Shown here piece by piece: positions 17,757 to 25,342 of a DNA stretch of 64,000 nt. Numbering within the stretch: position 1 is the stretch's first letter; each line of letters starts with the position of its first letter. Made by a program: the position numbers and the translations under genes. Below the pieces are notes generated by a model. The model was not told the DNA's origin and searched no databases. It was given only the letters and a program-made list of their open reading frames with translations. The DNA lies in the NCBI GenBank assembly GCA_030066085.1, contig JASJCI010000029.1, forward strand, positions 26,199-90,198, in the 5' to 3' direction. Source of the stretch: Gammaproteobacteria bacterium (GTDB lineage: Bacteria; Pseudomonadota; Gammaproteobacteria; GCA-001735895).

Positions 17757-18407
17757 ATGCAGTTGAACAAGCAAAAAGGTTTCACGCTGGTTGAAATCGC
17801 AATCGTACTGGTCATCGTGGGCCTGCTGATCGGCGGCGTACTGAAGGGCCAGGAAATGATCACCAACGCCAAGCTCAAGCGCGTCGAGAGCGACAACGCC
17901 GGTATTGCCGCTGCGATGTTCTCTTACCAGGACCGTTACCTGCAGCTGCCGGGCGACGACGACAGTGCCAGCACTCGTTTCACGATCTTCGCCGGACCCC
18001 CGGTCGTGGCGGGCATCGACGGTGACAGCGACGGCAGTATCGCCGGCGGCTGGATCGGCGATTCCGCGGCAGCTGCTCCGGACCAGGAGACCGGCAACTT
18101 CTGGCGACACCTGCGTGCCGCGGGCCTGATCCCGGGCGGCGGTCTCGACGACACCCAGCCGACCAACGCCTACGGCGGTAATATCGGCCTGCGCGACGGC
18201 TCGATGGACCTCGCTGGACACGTTACGGTGTTCGGTTCGATCGAAGGCCCGATCGCCAAGATCATCGAGGCTCGTCTCGACGACGGCGATCCGACCACCG
18301 GTCGCGTTCAGTCGACCTCTACCGTGGCCGAAATCGACGCCTTTGCCACGTCGACCGACGCGGCCTATGTCGACGACGATCGCTACTTCATGGCGTTCCG
18401 TCTGTAA
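17757..18407 (+). CDS. Type IV prepilin, likely major pilin of the MSHA-like system
   Basis: MQLNKQKG/FTLVEIAIVLVIVGLLIGG is a canonical prepilin leader and N-terminal helix with Glu5. The mature protein of about 208 residues has a Gly/Asp-rich C-terminal domain and no cysteine, so it lacks the disulfide loop of many pilins. It is monocistronic: its own sigma-54 promoter lies upstream and a strong terminator follows. This expression unit, separate from the assembly genes, suits a highly expressed structural subunit. That it is the major pilin is inference. Confidence 0.85.
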   Translation: MQLNKQKGFTLVEIAIVLVIVGLLIGGVLKGQEMITNAKLKRVESDNAGIAAAMFSYQDRYLQLPGDDDSASTRFTIFAGPPVVAGIDGDSDGSIAGGWIGDSAAAAPDQETGNFWRHLRAAGLIPGGGLDDTQPTNAYGGNIGLRDGSMDLAGHVTVFGSIEGPIAKIIEARLDDGDPTTGRVQSTSTVAEIDAFATSTDAAYVDDDRYFMAFRL

Positions 18408-18429
18408 TTGGTGAATCCGTGTGGCGATG

Positions 18430-18458
18430 ATGGCCTGCCCTCGCGGCAGGCCATTTTT
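18430..18458 (+). terminator. Rho-independent terminator after the pilin gene
   Basis: ATGGCCTGCC and GGCAGGCCAT form a 9-10 bp GC-rich stem with a 5-base loop, followed by TTTTATTT. It begins 23 bases after the pilin stop codon. Confidence 0.9.
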
Positions 18459-18555
18459 ATTTCGGGGTGGTCAGCCGTTACCACGGCATATGCATCACGC
18501 TCGGCGCCGCCAGTCGAAAGCCCGCGGAGTGCCCTAATCCACGCCCTGATCTACC

Positions 18556-18574
18556 CGTGAGACACGGTCTCACG
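18556..18574. promoter_or_regulatory. Perfect dyad just upstream of the ABC ATPase gene
   Basis: CGTGAGAC-ACG-GTCTCACG is an 8-bp perfect inverted repeat, ending 14 bases before the ATG at 18589. It could be an operator for a dimeric repressor or an mRNA hairpin limiting translation. There is no T-run. Confidence 0.5.
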
Positions 18575-18588
18575 AAACACGCCGACCG

Positions 18589-19317
18589 ATGACAGCTGCC
18601 CTTTCGATCGAAAAGATAAACTACTCGGTTGCAGGACTCGACATTCTCAAGGCCCTCGACCTGCGGGTAGGTGATTCCGAATACTACGCTATTGCCGGGG
18701 TCAACGGTGCCGGCAAATCGACCCTGATCAAGCTTATCCTCGATCTCATACGGCCGGCAGCCGGTGGGCAGATTCGTATTTTCGATCGCGACAACCGTGA
18801 CAGGGGGTGCCGCAAGCGGCTCGCGTACCTGCCGGAAAAGTTCGACGTCAAGCGCAATATCAGCGGCCGGCAGTATCTCGAGTTCATCGCCAGCGTTTAT
18901 CATCAGCGGGTTGACTGGAACAAGGTCGAGGAGCTGTCGGAACGGCTCGATTTCCCCCCCGACCGCCTGCATTCGCGCGTCGGCAGCTACTCCAAGGGCA
19001 TGGTGCAAAAGCTGGGGCTGGTCAGCTGTTTCATGCTCGAGCGGCCACTGATCATTCTCGACGAGCCGCTGAGCGGCCTCGATCCGCGCGCACGCTACTG
19101 TTTCAAGCAATTGATGCGCGACGAAAAGAGCCAGGCGCGTACCGTGCTCTACAGCACCCACCTGCTGGCCGACGCGGAAGACCTGTGCGACCGCTTCGGT
19201 ATCCTGCATGCCGGCGAGATGAAGTACCAGGGCACGCCGGCCGACTGTATCCGTGAATTCGAAGCCGAGTCGCTCGAGCACGCCTACATGAAGGCCATTA
19301 CCCCCGCCGATAGCTAG
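18589..19317 (+). CDS. ABC transporter ATP-binding protein (ABC-2/CcmA-type)
   Basis: A 242-residue exporter-type ATPase. It has Walker A GVNGAGKST, the degenerate signature SYSKGMVQK common in ABC-2 systems, Walker B LIILDEP and the switch His in YSTH. Downstream the LEHAYMKAI tail is typical of this group. The best partner is the permease at 16118, but the pilin unit and a terminator lie between them, so it is transcribed apart. A dyad sits immediately before the start. Together with the permease and pilin it resembles a PilH-like component (inference). Confidence 0.8.
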   Translation: MTAALSIEKINYSVAGLDILKALDLRVGDSEYYAIAGVNGAGKSTLIKLILDLIRPAAGGQIRIFDRDNRDRGCRKRLAYLPEKFDVKRNISGRQYLEFIASVYHQRVDWNKVEELSERLDFPPDRLHSRVGSYSKGMVQKLGLVSCFMLERPLIILDEPLSGLDPRARYCFKQLMRDEKSQARTVLYSTHLLADAEDLCDRFGILHAGEMKYQGTPADCIREFEAESLEHAYMKAITPADS

Positions 19318-19441
19318 GCGAAGACTATCTCAAGGACGCAGAAACACCAGCAATGCGCAGACCCGCGTGTCAGTCAGGCGCGGGTGAAAACTTGTCGGGG
19401 CAAGTTGATAAACATCACCGGAACCGATCATGGAACATGTC

Positions 19442-19464
19442 ATCCCGCGACTTGATCGCGGGAT
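19442..19464. repeat. Intergenic palindrome ATCCCGCGA-N5-TCGCGGGAT
   Basis: A perfect 9-bp dyad in the 204-base gap between the convergent ABC ATPase and ntrC. No T-run follows on either strand. A second, weaker dyad ACCCGCG...CGCGGGT is at 19362-19386. It is probably a dispersed repeat that also ends transcripts or protects mRNA. Confidence 0.5.
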
Positions 19465-19521
19465 CCAGCATTTATCAGCTATAGTTGTCGACTTCGCGAC
19501 CTGAAGCTTTATGCTGTGTCG

Positions 19522-20175
19522 TTAGCCCAGTTCTTTCAGCTTACGTGTGAGCGTATTGCGTCCCCAGCCGAGCAGCTTGGCGGCATCCTGCTTGCGTCCG
19601 CGGGTTGCCTCGAGCGCGCATTCCAGCAGGATTTTCTCGAAGGTGCGGGCCGCTTTCTTGAGTATCCGCGTTTCGCCCTGAGCGAGCTGCTGCTGCGCCC
19701 ACATCTTCAGCGACGATTCCCAGTCACCCACATCGGCCAGGCCGCCCGGGCGGTTTTCCGCGTTATCGGCGCCGGGCGGGGTTTCGCAGGCGCGCGCAAC
19801 CAGCTGCAGCGCGTCGTCGATGTCGAAGGGTTTGGGCAGGTACTCGAATGCGCCATCGTGAAAAGCCTGCACCGTGGTTTCCAGGTCGGTGTAGGCGGTC
19901 ATGACGATGATCGGCGTCTGCGGCGATACGTGCTTGATCTGCTTGAGCAGTTCGAAGCCGTTGATGCCCGGCATGCGCACGTCGGTGATGATCAGGTCGG
20001 GTCGCTCCTCGAACGGTGAACGCTTGAAGCGCGCCAGCGCCACCGAGCCCGATTCGAAAGCCGTGACGTCGTAGCCGTTGTTGCTCAGGGTTTTTTCCAG
20101 GACCCAGCGCATGGATTGATCGTCGTCGATGATCCAGACGGAGGCGGGTAGGGGTTTCATCTGCGGTAACGTCAT
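19522..20175 (-). CDS. ntrC: NtrC-like response regulator lacking the AAA+ sigma-54 domain
   Basis: The ATG at 20175 overlaps the ntrB stop by ATGA; the track's longer ORF upstream is only a shadow of ntrB. The 217-residue product has a complete receiver (IIDDDQ, acceptor D65 in TDVRMPG, T93, K115 in PKPFDI). A linker of about 30 residues follows, then a full NtrC-type DNA-binding end (about 151-217) finishing LLGWGRNTLTRKLKELG. Normal NtrC has about 470 residues; the roughly 240-residue AAA+ domain is absent with no frameshift or stop. It should bind NtrC sites when phosphorylated by NtrB but cannot drive sigma-54 itself. Confidence 0.93.
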   Translation of the reverse strand: MTLPQMKPLPASVWIIDDDQSMRWVLEKTLSNNGYDVTAFESGSVALARFKRSPFEERPDLIITDVRMPGINGFELLKQIKHVSPQTPIIVMTAYTDLETTVQAFHDGAFEYLPKPFDIDDALQLVARACETPPGADNAENRPGGLADVGDWESSLKMWAQQQLAQGETRILKKAARTFEKILLECALEATRGRKQDAAKLLGWGRNTLTRKLKELG

Positions 20176-21236
20176 GTCGACTCCAGGGGAAGTATGGTGC
20201 TGAAAGTGGTCCCGGCGGAACTGCTTTGCAGCAGGATCGTACCGCCGTGACGGGACACGATGTCCTGTGCAATCGGCAGCCCGAGACCGCTGCCGTCGGG
20301 TTTGTCCGTAATCATGGGCAGAAAAATGGTCTCCGCCAGCTCCTCCGCGATGCCGCGGCCGCTGTCGACGATGTCGATCTGCACGGCCAGCGGATGGTTC
20401 TTCTTGCCGATGGTGCACTGGCGCAGGATGCGGGTCCTGAAATGCACTTCGCCTTCGCCGTCGATCGCCTGCACCGCGTTGCGCGCGATGTTCAGGAACG
20501 CCTGGATCAGAAGGTCGCGGTCCGCCGTCATGTCGGGGATGCTGGGATCGTAGTCGCGGTGAAAGCGGATGCGCTCGGGCTCGGCCGCTACCATGATCTT
20601 GCGGATGTGCTCGAGCACTTCGTGAATGTTGAGCGGCGCCATCTGCAGCCGGCTTTCCGGCCCGAGCATGTTGTTGATCAGCGCCTGCAGGCGGTCGACC
20701 TCGCTGATGATGATCTCGGTAAACTCGCTCCACTCGGGATTGTCCAGTGCCCGCTGCAGCAGTTGCGCCGCGCCGCGAATGCCGCCCAGCGGGTTCTTGA
20801 TCTCGTGCGCGAGGCTGCGCGTCAACTGCTGGCTGGCCTGCTGGTAAAGCTGCTGCAGGTCTTCCTGCGCGAACTGCACCTGGCGTTCCAGCGGGCGGAT
20901 CTCGATCAGCAGTTCGCCCTCGTCGGGATCGTCGCCGAGCGGGAATATGCTGTAATCCGCGAACAGCGTCCTGCCGCTGGCGAGCGTAATCACGGCGCGG
21001 CGCTCGGTCAGGCCCTGCGGTGCTGCTGCCAGCCGCTGCAGGATCGATGATGGCTCGACACCGCTCAGCAACTTGCTGAACTTGCGACCGGCCAGGTTGC
21101 CGGCGCTGCTGTCGAACAGGTTTTCCGCGCTGGCGTTGACATAGGTGACCCGCTGCTCACGATCGAGACACAGGATCGCGACGTTGAGTGCGTCGAGAAT
21201 CCGGTAGCCGTTGTCGGTCGGTACTGCCTGGTTCAT
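20172..21236 (-). CDS. ntrB: Nitrogen regulation histidine kinase NtrB (GlnL)
   Basis: I use the ATG at 21236 (MNQAVPTDNGYRILDALN); one at 21251 is also possible. The 354-residue soluble kinase has a PAS domain at about residues 14-110, an H-box LAHEIKNPLGGIRGA, an N-box NIARNAVQAI and ATP motifs DSGRGI and GSGLGLPIAQDIV. It phosphorylates NtrC under nitrogen limitation and is normally switched by PII. All catalytic motifs look intact, unlike its shortened partner. It lies after glnA behind a terminator and overlaps ntrC by 4 bases. Confidence 0.92.
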   Translation of the reverse strand: MNQAVPTDNGYRILDALNVAILCLDREQRVTYVNASAENLFDSSAGNLAGRKFSKLLSGVEPSSILQRLAAAPQGLTERRAVITLASGRTLFADYSIFPLGDDPDEGELLIEIRPLERQVQFAQEDLQQLYQQASQQLTRSLAHEIKNPLGGIRGAAQLLQRALDNPEWSEFTEIIISEVDRLQALINNMLGPESRLQMAPLNIHEVLEHIRKIMVAAEPERIRFHRDYDPSIPDMTADRDLLIQAFLNIARNAVQAIDGEGEVHFRTRILRQCTIGKKNHPLAVQIDIVDSGRGIAEELAETIFLPMITDKPDGSGLGLPIAQDIVSRHGGTILLQSSSAGTTFSTILPLEST

Positions 21237-21267
21237 AGCTAGCGCGTGCATGGATCGGTCCGGGCCA

Positions 21268-21300
21268 GACAAAAAAGGCCCCAAGCGGGGCCTTTTTGTC
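21268..21300 (-). terminator. Terminator between glnA and ntrB
   Basis: A near-perfect long stem, GACAAAAA...GGCCCC pairing with GGGGCC...TTTTTGTC around an AAGC loop. It is placed 20 bases after the glnA stop. Poly-T on the transcript side makes it a strong intrinsic terminator or attenuator, so ntrBC would be read through at a lower level than glnA. Confidence 0.88.
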
Positions 21301-21320
21301 GCTCGTCACTGGACGATGGC

Positions 21321-22730
21321 TTAAACGCTATAGTACAGATCGAATTCGACCGGGTTGGTCGCGAGCCGCAGGCGTTCGACTTCTTCCATCTTCAGGTCGA
21401 TGTAGCCGTCGATCATGTCGTCGCTGAACACGCCGCCGGCGGTCAGGAAGCCGCGGTCCGCGTCGAGTGCTTCCAGCGCCTGGTCGAGCGTGAACGCAAC
21501 CTGCGGGATTTCGGCCTCTTCCTCCGGCGGCAGGTCGTACAGGTCCTTGTCCATCGCGTCGCCGGGGTGGATCTGGTTCTGGATGCCGTCCAGGCCGGCC
21601 ATCATCATCGACGCGAACGCGAGGTACGGGTTGGCGGTCGAGTCCGGGAAGCGAACCTCGATGCGGCGAGCCTTGGGGTTGCTGACGAACGGGATCCGGA
21701 TCGAGGCCGAACGGTTGCGCGCGGAGTAGGCGAGCATGACCGGCGCTTCGAAGCCTGGAACCAGTCGCTTGTAGCTGTTGGTGGCCGCGTTGGCGAAGGC
21801 GTTGATCGCGCGCGCGTGCTTGATGATGCCGCCGATGTAGTACAGCGCGGTCTCGGACAGGCCGCCGTAGCTGTCGCCGGAGAACAGGTTGACGCCGTCC
21901 TTCATCAGCGACTGGTGCACGTGCATGCCGTTACCGTTGTCGCCGACCAGCGGCTTGGGCATGAAGGTCGCGGTCTTGCCGTAGCTGTGGGCAACGTTGT
22001 GCACACAGTATTTCAGTACCTGTACCTCGTCTGCCTTGCGCACCAGGGTGTTGAACGCTACACCGATTTCGCACTGGCCGGCGGTGGCGACTTCGTGGTG
22101 ATGGACCTCGACGCCGAGACCCATCTCTTCCATCGCCAGGCACATGGCCGAGCGGATGTCGTGCAGCGAGTCGACCGGCGGCACCGGGAAGTAACCGCCC
22201 TTGACGCCGGGGCGGTGGCCGATGTTGCCGTCTTCGTAAATCTTGATCGAGCTCCACGCGGCTTCCTCGGACTCGATCTCGTAGGCGCAGTGACCCATTT
22301 CGGTCGACCACTTGACGCTGTCGAACACGAAGAATTCGTTTTCCGGACCGAAGTAGGCGGTATCGGCGATGCCGGTGGACTTGAGGTAAGCCTCGGCGCG
22401 CAGCGCGAGTGAGCGCGGGTCGCGCTCGTAGCCTTCGCCGGTGGACGGCTCGACCACGTTACAGGTCAGGTTGAGCGTGGGCTCGTCGGTGAACGGGTCG
22501 AGGGTTGCGGTTGCCGGATCCGGCATCAGGATCATGTCGGACTCGTTGATACCCTTCCAGCCGGCGACCGAGGAACCGTCGAACATCTTGCCGTCGGTAA
22601 AAAGTTCCTCGTCGACGACGCTCGCCGGCACGGAGACATGCTGCTCCTTACCCTTGGTGTCGGTAAAACGGAAGTCGACGAACTTGACGCCGTACTCGTT
22701 GATCTTGTTCAGCACATCGGCAGCAGACAT
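21321..22730 (-). CDS. glnA: Glutamine synthetase type I
   Basis: The start [22 protein letters not shown] at 22730 gives 469 residues, the exact size of type I-beta GlnA; the track's longer start is rejected. The enzyme makes glutamine from glutamate, ammonia and ATP as a dodecamer. Visible signatures include the beta-grasp region, [10 protein letters not shown] and [11 protein letters not shown]. The adenylylation site is within [10 protein letters not shown], so activity should be controlled by GlnE. The upstream region has an NtrC palindrome and a sigma-70-like core. Confidence 0.97.
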   Translation of the reverse strand: MSAADVLNKINEYGVKFVDFRFTDTKGKEQHVSVPASVVDEELFTDGKMFDGSSVAGWKGINESDMILMPDPATATLDPFTDEPTLNLTCNVVEPSTGEGYERDPRSLALRAEAYLKSTGIADTAYFGPENEFFVFDSVKWSTEMGHCAYEIESEEAAWSSIKIYEDGNIGHRPGVKGGYFPVPPVDSLHDIRSAMCLAMEEMGLGVEVHHHEVATAGQCEIGVAFNTLVRKADEVQVLKYCVHNVAHSYGKTATFMPKPLVGDNGNGMHVHQSLMKDGVNLFSGDSYGGLSETALYYIGGIIKHARAINAFANAATNSYKRLVPGFEAPVMLAYSARNRSASIRIPFVSNPKARRIEVRFPDSTANPYLAFASMMMAGLDGIQNQIHPGDAMDKDLYDLPPEEEAEIPQVAFTLDQALEALDADRGFLTAGGVFSDDMIDGYIDLKMEEVERLRLATNPVEFDLYYSV

Positions 22731-22770
22731 GGTTGTATCTCCAGAATCGGGGGATCGAAAACAGACGGCG

Positions 22771-22798
22771 ATTGTACCGATAATCGGCAAATTGCCAA
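22771..22798 (-). promoter_or_regulatory. Candidate sigma-70 promoter of glnA with overlapping dyads
   Basis: On the minus strand, TTGGCA (22793-22798) and TACAAT (22771-22776) are separated by 16 bases. Two palindromes overlap the core: GGCAA-A-TTGCC (22786-22796) and CCGAT-A-ATCGG (22777-22787). By eye I find no GG-N10-GC sigma-54 element between the NtrC site and glnA. Confidence 0.55.
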
Positions 22799-22832
22799 TT
22801 TATCGTGCAAAAATCAGGAGTTTAGCAAAAAA

Positions 22833-22849
22833 TGCACTATTTTAGTGCA
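22833..22849. promoter_or_regulatory. NtrC-binding palindrome upstream of glnA
   Basis: TGCACTATTTTAGTGCA is a perfect 7-bp dyad with 3-base centre and fits the enterobacterial NtrC consensus TGCAC-N7-GTGCA. It lies about 75 bases upstream of the predicted glnA transcription start and overlaps the stop codon of the CDF gene. Confidence 0.82.
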
Positions 22850-23985
22850 TTAGTCTCGGTATAGTAGACGTTGACCTTGCCGACGTAGTCGAGCGAGTCC
22901 GCACCGCTGCGCAAGCGCTCGAGCGCGCCGGCGGCGCCGGCGAGGCTCATGCTCACCGGCATGACGAGATCGATCTCGATCTTGTGCTCGAGGTAGTGCA
23001 GCTTCACCTGGCTGACCTGCTCGCGTTCGGGGATATCGTCCCAGGCCTGCGCCAGGTCGGCCTCGATCTTGTCCCGCTCCGGCAGCCGCGCCAGCACGGA
23101 TTCCTTGACGTTGTCGTCCAGCGGATCGATGTGAATCTGCACGTCGGCAATCTGCGGGAAGCGCCGCTTGACCAGCTGTTCCATTTTATGCGCGATGTAG
23201 TGTGCTTCCGATACGGTCAGGTCGGAATCGACCTCGATATGCGCGTCGATATAGCCGAGGCCTCCCATCGAACGGGTACGCAGGTTATGGATGCCGCTGA
23301 CGCTGGCGTGGCCCTGCATTGCGCCGCGAATTTCCTCGACCAGCGCGGTATCGAGGCTGGTGTCGATCAGTTCCGACAGCGACTGGCGTACCAGGCGAAA
23401 CCCGATCCACAGGATCATGCCGGCGACCACTACCGCGGCCAGCGCGTCCATATGCGGTACGCCGAGCACCTGCGCCGTAATCCCGCAGACGACCACGATC
23501 GACGACAGCGCGTCGGAACGATGATGCCAGGCGTTGGCCTCCAGCAGGCTCGAGTGGATGCGCCGCGCGGCGCGCCGGGTGTACTGGTACAGCCCTTCCT
23601 TGGCGACGATCGCGATCGCCGCGAACGCGATCGTGATCGGCTCCGGATTCACGCTGTCCGACGAGAGCACGCTCCGGATACCGCGCGCACCGATACCGAG
23701 TGCGACCAGCATCAGCATACCGCCGAGCAGCAGCGAGGCCAGTGTTTCGATGCGGCCGTGACCGTAGGGATGACTCTCGTCGGCTTCGCGCGCCGCGCCG
23801 CGGGCGGCCAGCAGCACGACGATATCGCTGCTCAGGTCGGCCAGCGTATGCAGGCCGTCGGCCAGCAGCGCCTGCGACTTGCCGAGCAGGCCGAACACGA
23901 TCTGGATGCACGCGAGCCCGGCGTTGATCGCGGCCCCGACCAGCGTCACGCGCTGGGTGGTGCGCTGGCGCTCCTCAGCTTCCAT
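22837..23985 (-). CDS. Cation diffusion facilitator (CDF) family metal efflux protein
   Basis: I start at the ATG at 23985 (MEAEERQRTTQRVTLVGAAIN), giving 382 residues; the track ORF upstream is a shadow of the tusA-like gene. About six membrane helices are present, with CDF metal-site motifs SQALLADGLHTLADLSSD (helix II) and HRSDALSSIVVV (helix V). A cytoplasmic C-terminal domain follows. A further C-terminal part of about 80 residues (from about LPERDKIEADLAQAW) appears to repeat that domain. It probably exports Zn, Fe or Mn. It is coupled to the TusA-like gene by an 11-base overlap; its end contains the glnA NtrC site. Confidence 0.88.
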   Translation of the reverse strand: MEAEERQRTTQRVTLVGAAINAGLACIQIVFGLLGKSQALLADGLHTLADLSSDIVVLLAARGAAREADESHPYGHGRIETLASLLLGGMLMLVALGIGARGIRSVLSSDSVNPEPITIAFAAIAIVAKEGLYQYTRRAARRIHSSLLEANAWHHRSDALSSIVVVCGITAQVLGVPHMDALAAVVVAGMILWIGFRLVRQSLSELIDTSLDTALVEEIRGAMQGHASVSGIHNLRTRSMGGLGYIDAHIEVDSDLTVSEAHYIAHKMEQLVKRRFPQIADVQIHIDPLDDNVKESVLARLPERDKIEADLAQAWDDIPEREQVSQVKLHYLEHKIEIDLVMPVSMSLAGAAGALERLRSGADSLDYVGKVNVYYTETNALK

Positions 23986-24214
23986 CTTCGGCTTTTTCCA
24001 CCAGGAAGACGTACTCGTTGTCGCCTTCGTCGATTTCGAGCACGCTGTGGCCGTACAGCCGGCACCAGGTCGGGATGTCGTTGAGCGAGCCGGGGTCGGT
24101 GCTGGTAATGCGCACGCGCGCACCGGCGGCCTGTTGGTTGATGCAGTTCTGCAGGCGGATCACCGGCAGCGGGCACAGCAACCGCCGCGCATCCAGCTCG
24201 ACGACGTCGCTCAC
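23975..24214 (-). CDS. TusA-family sulfur carrier protein
   Basis: This 79-residue protein has the TusA/SirA motif LLCPLPVIRLQ, whose Cys carries the persulfide sulfur. The rest fits the small two-layer alpha/beta fold. Its start overlaps the stop of the MnmA-like enzyme by 4 bases, suggesting that it delivers sulfur to that enzyme. Other roles of TusA-like proteins (molybdenum cofactor, sulfur oxidation) cannot be excluded. Confidence 0.85.
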   Translation of the reverse strand: MSDVVELDARRLLCPLPVIRLQNCINQQAAGARVRITSTDPGSLNDIPTWCRLYGHSVLEIDEGDNEYVFLVEKAEDGS

Positions 24215-25254
24215 GCGAGCACCCAGTCCGGCTCGATCTGGTCCGCGCTCAGCGGCTTGACCCGAATGCTGTGCTGCCCGCGGTCGCGGTTGCTGTAAAC
24301 CAGGCCGACCTCGTCGGCGTCGCGGCCCTTGCTGAAACGCGCGGTAATCGCGCCCGCCAGCTGCAGCTGCTGTTCATCGAGCGGTTCACCCTCGATCAGC
24401 GCCAGCGGGCCGGGATGACTCGAGGTCCAGATGCTCTGGTACTGTTGCCGGTAACCGTGCAGGAAATTGTTTTCGCCTTGCTCGCGCGCGATGATCAGCT
24501 TGAACGATTGCTCGGGGCGGATGTGGCGGCCGACCTTGAGCAGCATGATGTCGTCGAGTTCGTATTCGCGCCGGCCGCGGTTGTCCCACAGGTCGCGCAG
24601 CTTGACCGAGTAGCTTTCGTCGGTCAGAAAGCAGCAGCCGCCGGAAGGCTGGGCGTATTCCTCGAGGCCGAATTCGCGCGCCAGCGCCATCTGCGGCTTG
24701 CGCGAGCGACCGGTAAAATCCTTCAGCTGTGCGCGATCGACCCAGCCCTCGCGTTCGGGCAGGGTCTCGGCCAGGTTGAGCGCGCACAACGGCCTGAGCA
24801 GGCGGTCCTCGGCGCCGGATTCCTGCGCGATGATCGGCATCGTGCCCTTGCGCTGCGACATGGGTCGCTGGCCGATGACCTCGCCGGTGATAATGAAATC
24901 GAAGCCGTTGGCTTCGATCCACTCCAGCGCCTTGCCCACCATGAAGATCTTGCAGTCGAGGCAGGGATTGAGGTTGGCGCCGTAGCCGTGTTTCGGGTTG
25001 AGCACGACGCGCTTGTACTCGTCGATGACGTCGACGATGTGCAGCTTGATGCCGAGTTGCTCGGCCACCCACAGCGCATTGTTGCGCTTGTGCCGCTCGC
25101 GGCCGTGCCTGCGGATCGCGTGGGTGTGTCCCTCGACGCAAAAGCCGGTAAAAAAATTGATACCCTCGACCTGGATACCCTGTTGCTGCACCAGGCGTGT
25201 CGCCAGCATCGAATCGAGGCCGCCGGATATCAGCGCGGCTGCTTTCCTGTTCAT
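24211..25254 (-). CDS. PP-loop tRNA thiolation enzyme, MnmA-like
   Basis: A 347-residue protein beginning with an ATP-pyrophosphatase loop, ALISGGLDSMLA. Two cysteine motifs, NPCLDCKIFM and QPSGGCCFLTDE, correspond in position to the catalytic cysteines of MnmA (CxxC-type and GxC). The motif GEVIGQRPMSQ lies between them. The C-terminal 110 residues form an extra domain not typical of MnmA. It is likely a thiouridylase acting on tRNA, activating substrate with ATP and receiving sulfur from the adjacent TusA-like protein. It is not canonical MnmA, so no symbol is given. Confidence 0.75.
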   Translation of the reverse strand: MNRKAAALISGGLDSMLATRLVQQQGIQVEGINFFTGFCVEGHTHAIRRHGRERHKRNNALWVAEQLGIKLHIVDVIDEYKRVVLNPKHGYGANLNPCLDCKIFMVGKALEWIEANGFDFIITGEVIGQRPMSQRKGTMPIIAQESGAEDRLLRPLCALNLAETLPEREGWVDRAQLKDFTGRSRKPQMALAREFGLEEYAQPSGGCCFLTDESYSVKLRDLWDNRGRREYELDDIMLLKVGRHIRPEQSFKLIIAREQGENNFLHGYRQQYQSIWTSSHPGPLALIEGEPLDEQQLQLAGAITARFSKGRDADEVGLVYSNRDRGQHSIRVKPLSADQIEPDWVLA

Positions 25255-25284
25255 ACGCCGGTGGAGATCCGGTTGAAAACCCGG

Positions 25285-25293
25285 AGTATAGCA
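25285..25293 (-). promoter_or_regulatory. Extended -10 promoter for the PP-loop/tusA/CDF operon
   Basis: On the minus strand TGCTATACT is an extended -10 element (TGnTATAAT type), 30 bases before the ATG at 25254. No clear -35 hexamer is seen. The expected -35 location falls in the hairpin at 25298-25326. Confidence 0.5.
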
Positions 25294-25297
25294 ACAT

Positions 25298-25326
25298 CCG
25301 CCGGAGTCGCTAAGCGGCTCCGGCGG
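25298..25326. terminator. Strong GC hairpin downstream of pilE
   Basis: CCGCCGGAG and CTCCGGCGG form a 9-bp stem around an inner CGC-TAA-GCG hairpin. It lies 17 bases after the pilE stop codon, with no T-run. It could be a Rho-assisted terminator or mRNA 3' end for the minor-pilin operon. Confidence 0.45.
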
Positions 25327-25342
25327 TCAGCAAGGGGTCAGG

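Noticed and set aside
19522-20175. NtrC shortened by a frameshift or sequencing error
   Set aside because: Receiver and DNA-binding end are in one continuous frame with a plausible linker, and no AAA+ remnants (GESGTGKE, GAFTGA) occur in any frame of the short gap.
20176-20733. N-terminal extension of the ntrC ORF in the track
   Set aside because: It is an antisense-like, Arg/Pro/His-rich shadow of the ntrB reading frame; the true start is the ATG at 20175 overlapping the ntrB stop.
22771-22800. Sigma-54 element TTGGCAATTTGCC upstream of glnA
   Set aside because: GG and GC are too close together (8 rather than 12 bases); it is better read as a palindrome overlapping a -35 element.
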